Shown piece by piece: positions 63,497 to 64,000 of a DNA stretch of 64,000 nucleotides. The position numbers and the translations under genes are program-made. The stretch lies in assembly GCF_030297155.1 (NCBI RefSeq), contig NZ_AP028068.1:124001-188000 (forward strand), written 5' to 3'. Source of the DNA: Vibrio sp. FE10. Lineage in GTDB: Bacteria; Pseudomonadota; Gammaproteobacteria; Enterobacterales; Vibrionaceae. The first letter of the stretch is position 1; the number at the start of each line of letters is the position of its first letter. Under the pieces are notes generated by a model. It was not told where the DNA came from and ran no database searches. It was given only the letters and a program-made list of their open reading frames with translations.

Positions 63497-64000
63497 TTAC
63501 TTTTGAGCAGCAGGCTTAGAACGATTTCTAGATGGCTTGCTACCAGACGGTTTGTTCGTCGAAGGTTTATTGCCAGAAGGCTTGTTAGACGCTGATTGGT
63601 TTGATGAACGGCCAGGGCCGTAGCTACCACCGTAACCTGATTTCTTAGGCTTACCAGCACCGTTTTGACCGCCTGAATTGGTGTTCTTCTCAGCACCTCC
63701 AGCAGCATTACCGCGCTTGTAGTTGCTACCATTGTTTCTTACAGACTTATCATCACCAGCAACTGCAGAGTTGCTGTCAGAACCTTTGTTACCTGAGTTA
63801 GGCTTGTTCGCATTTGGCTTACGCTTAGGAGCAGAACCTGAACCAGAAACATGACGCTTGTTCTTACCTGCCGGTTTGTGCCCGCGAGCATTGTCACCAG
63901 AACGTTGACCATCAGAATGTTCGCGTGTCTTTTTCGGCTTCTTAGGCTTAATCGGGCGCGAATCCAAACGAGATTCAGGCAGTTTGTTTACAGGTGCAAA
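63497..64000 (-). CDS. C-terminal basic tail of a DEAD-box RNA helicase (RhlE-like, runs off window)
   Basis: The minus-strand frame is open to the window edge. The first residues at the edge (FAPVNKLPESRLDSRPIKPKKPKK) look like the end of a DEAD-box core of the RhlE type, then ~140 residues of Gly/Asn/Ser/Lys-rich low-complexity sequence with NKPSG-like repeats at the end. Such tails bind RNA and condense. The helicase core lies outside the window. The family call rests on the junction sequence and tail style, so moderate. Confidence 0.7.
   Translation of the reverse strand, partial: FAPVNKLPESRLDSRPIKPKKPKKTREHSDGQRSGDNARGHKPAGKNKRHVSGSGSAPKRKPNANKPNSGNKGSDSNSAVAGDDKSVRNNGSNYKRGNAAGGAEKNTNSGGQNGAGKPKKSGYGGSYGPGRSSNQSASNKPSGNKPSTNKPSGSKPSRNRSKPAAQK

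Overview
This window reads as Vibrionaceae chromosomal DNA. The diagnostic markers are luxP-luxQ (autoinducer-2 receptor and kinase), two Qrr-type quorum-sensing small RNAs with sigma-54 promoters and LuxO-like boxes, and a gbpA chitin/mucin-binding LPMO gene preceded by a cyclic-di-GMP-I riboswitch. Gene content (luxPQ, gbpA, a YeeX-like gene, codBA) suggests a Splendidus- or Harveyi-clade Vibrio, perhaps the second chromosome. That placement is inference. No prophage, integron, CRISPR array, rRNA or tRNA was recognised; the only mobile-looking item is a 266-bp MITE-like repeat.

Layout. 1-8 kb: the end of a KtrAB potassium system, an MscS-type channel, a manC-manB GDP-mannose pair, a Phe-type DAHP synthase with paired TyrR-like boxes, and small envelope genes. 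9-11 kb: gbpA under a c-di-GMP aptamer. 10.9-19.1 kb: a complete minus-strand aa3/caa3 cytochrome c oxidase operon (ctaC-ctaD-ctaG-ctaE-surf1-Sco-like-ctaA-ctaB) with a DUF2909 membrane-protein gene on the opposite strand. 19.6-27.9 kb: a phosphohexomutase, a LysE exporter, an FAH-family enzyme, a porin, a YegD-like Hsp70, and DUF1289, HopJ and PilZ proteins. 28-31.7 kb: luxPQ. 32-38 kb: small conserved proteins, an M15-like peptidase and a second hybrid histidine kinase. 38.5-43 kb: an N-terminally extended GAPDH and the hcp/hcr nitrosative-stress pair. 43.3-54.5 kb: a lipoprotein hydrolase, LysE and YjeH exporters with Lrp and LysR regulators, a MocR/PPOX pair, a urea transporter, an AraC regulator and a YiaW/YiaV-like pair. 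54.7-57.8 kb: qrr copy A, then codB-codA. 58-64 kb: a cold-shock protein, two minisatellites, a diguanylate cyclase, a DUF3612-type regulator divergent from an unknown protein, the MITE-like repeat, qrr copy B, and the basic tail of a DEAD-box helicase.

How the parts fit. Established Vibrio biology links the signalling genes: LuxPQ senses AI-2 and feeds LuxU-LuxO; phospho-LuxO with sigma-54 activates qrr genes; Qrr RNAs act with Hfq on luxR/hapR and other mRNAs. c-di-GMP genes lie close by: a diguanylate cyclase, a PilZ protein and the gbpA riboswitch. The two qrr genes share a 52-nt identical 5' segment and the same spacing of two abutting 13-bp LuxO-like boxes. They lie in opposite orientations about 8.2 kb apart. 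Coordinates and starts were worked out by eye; no database search was run.
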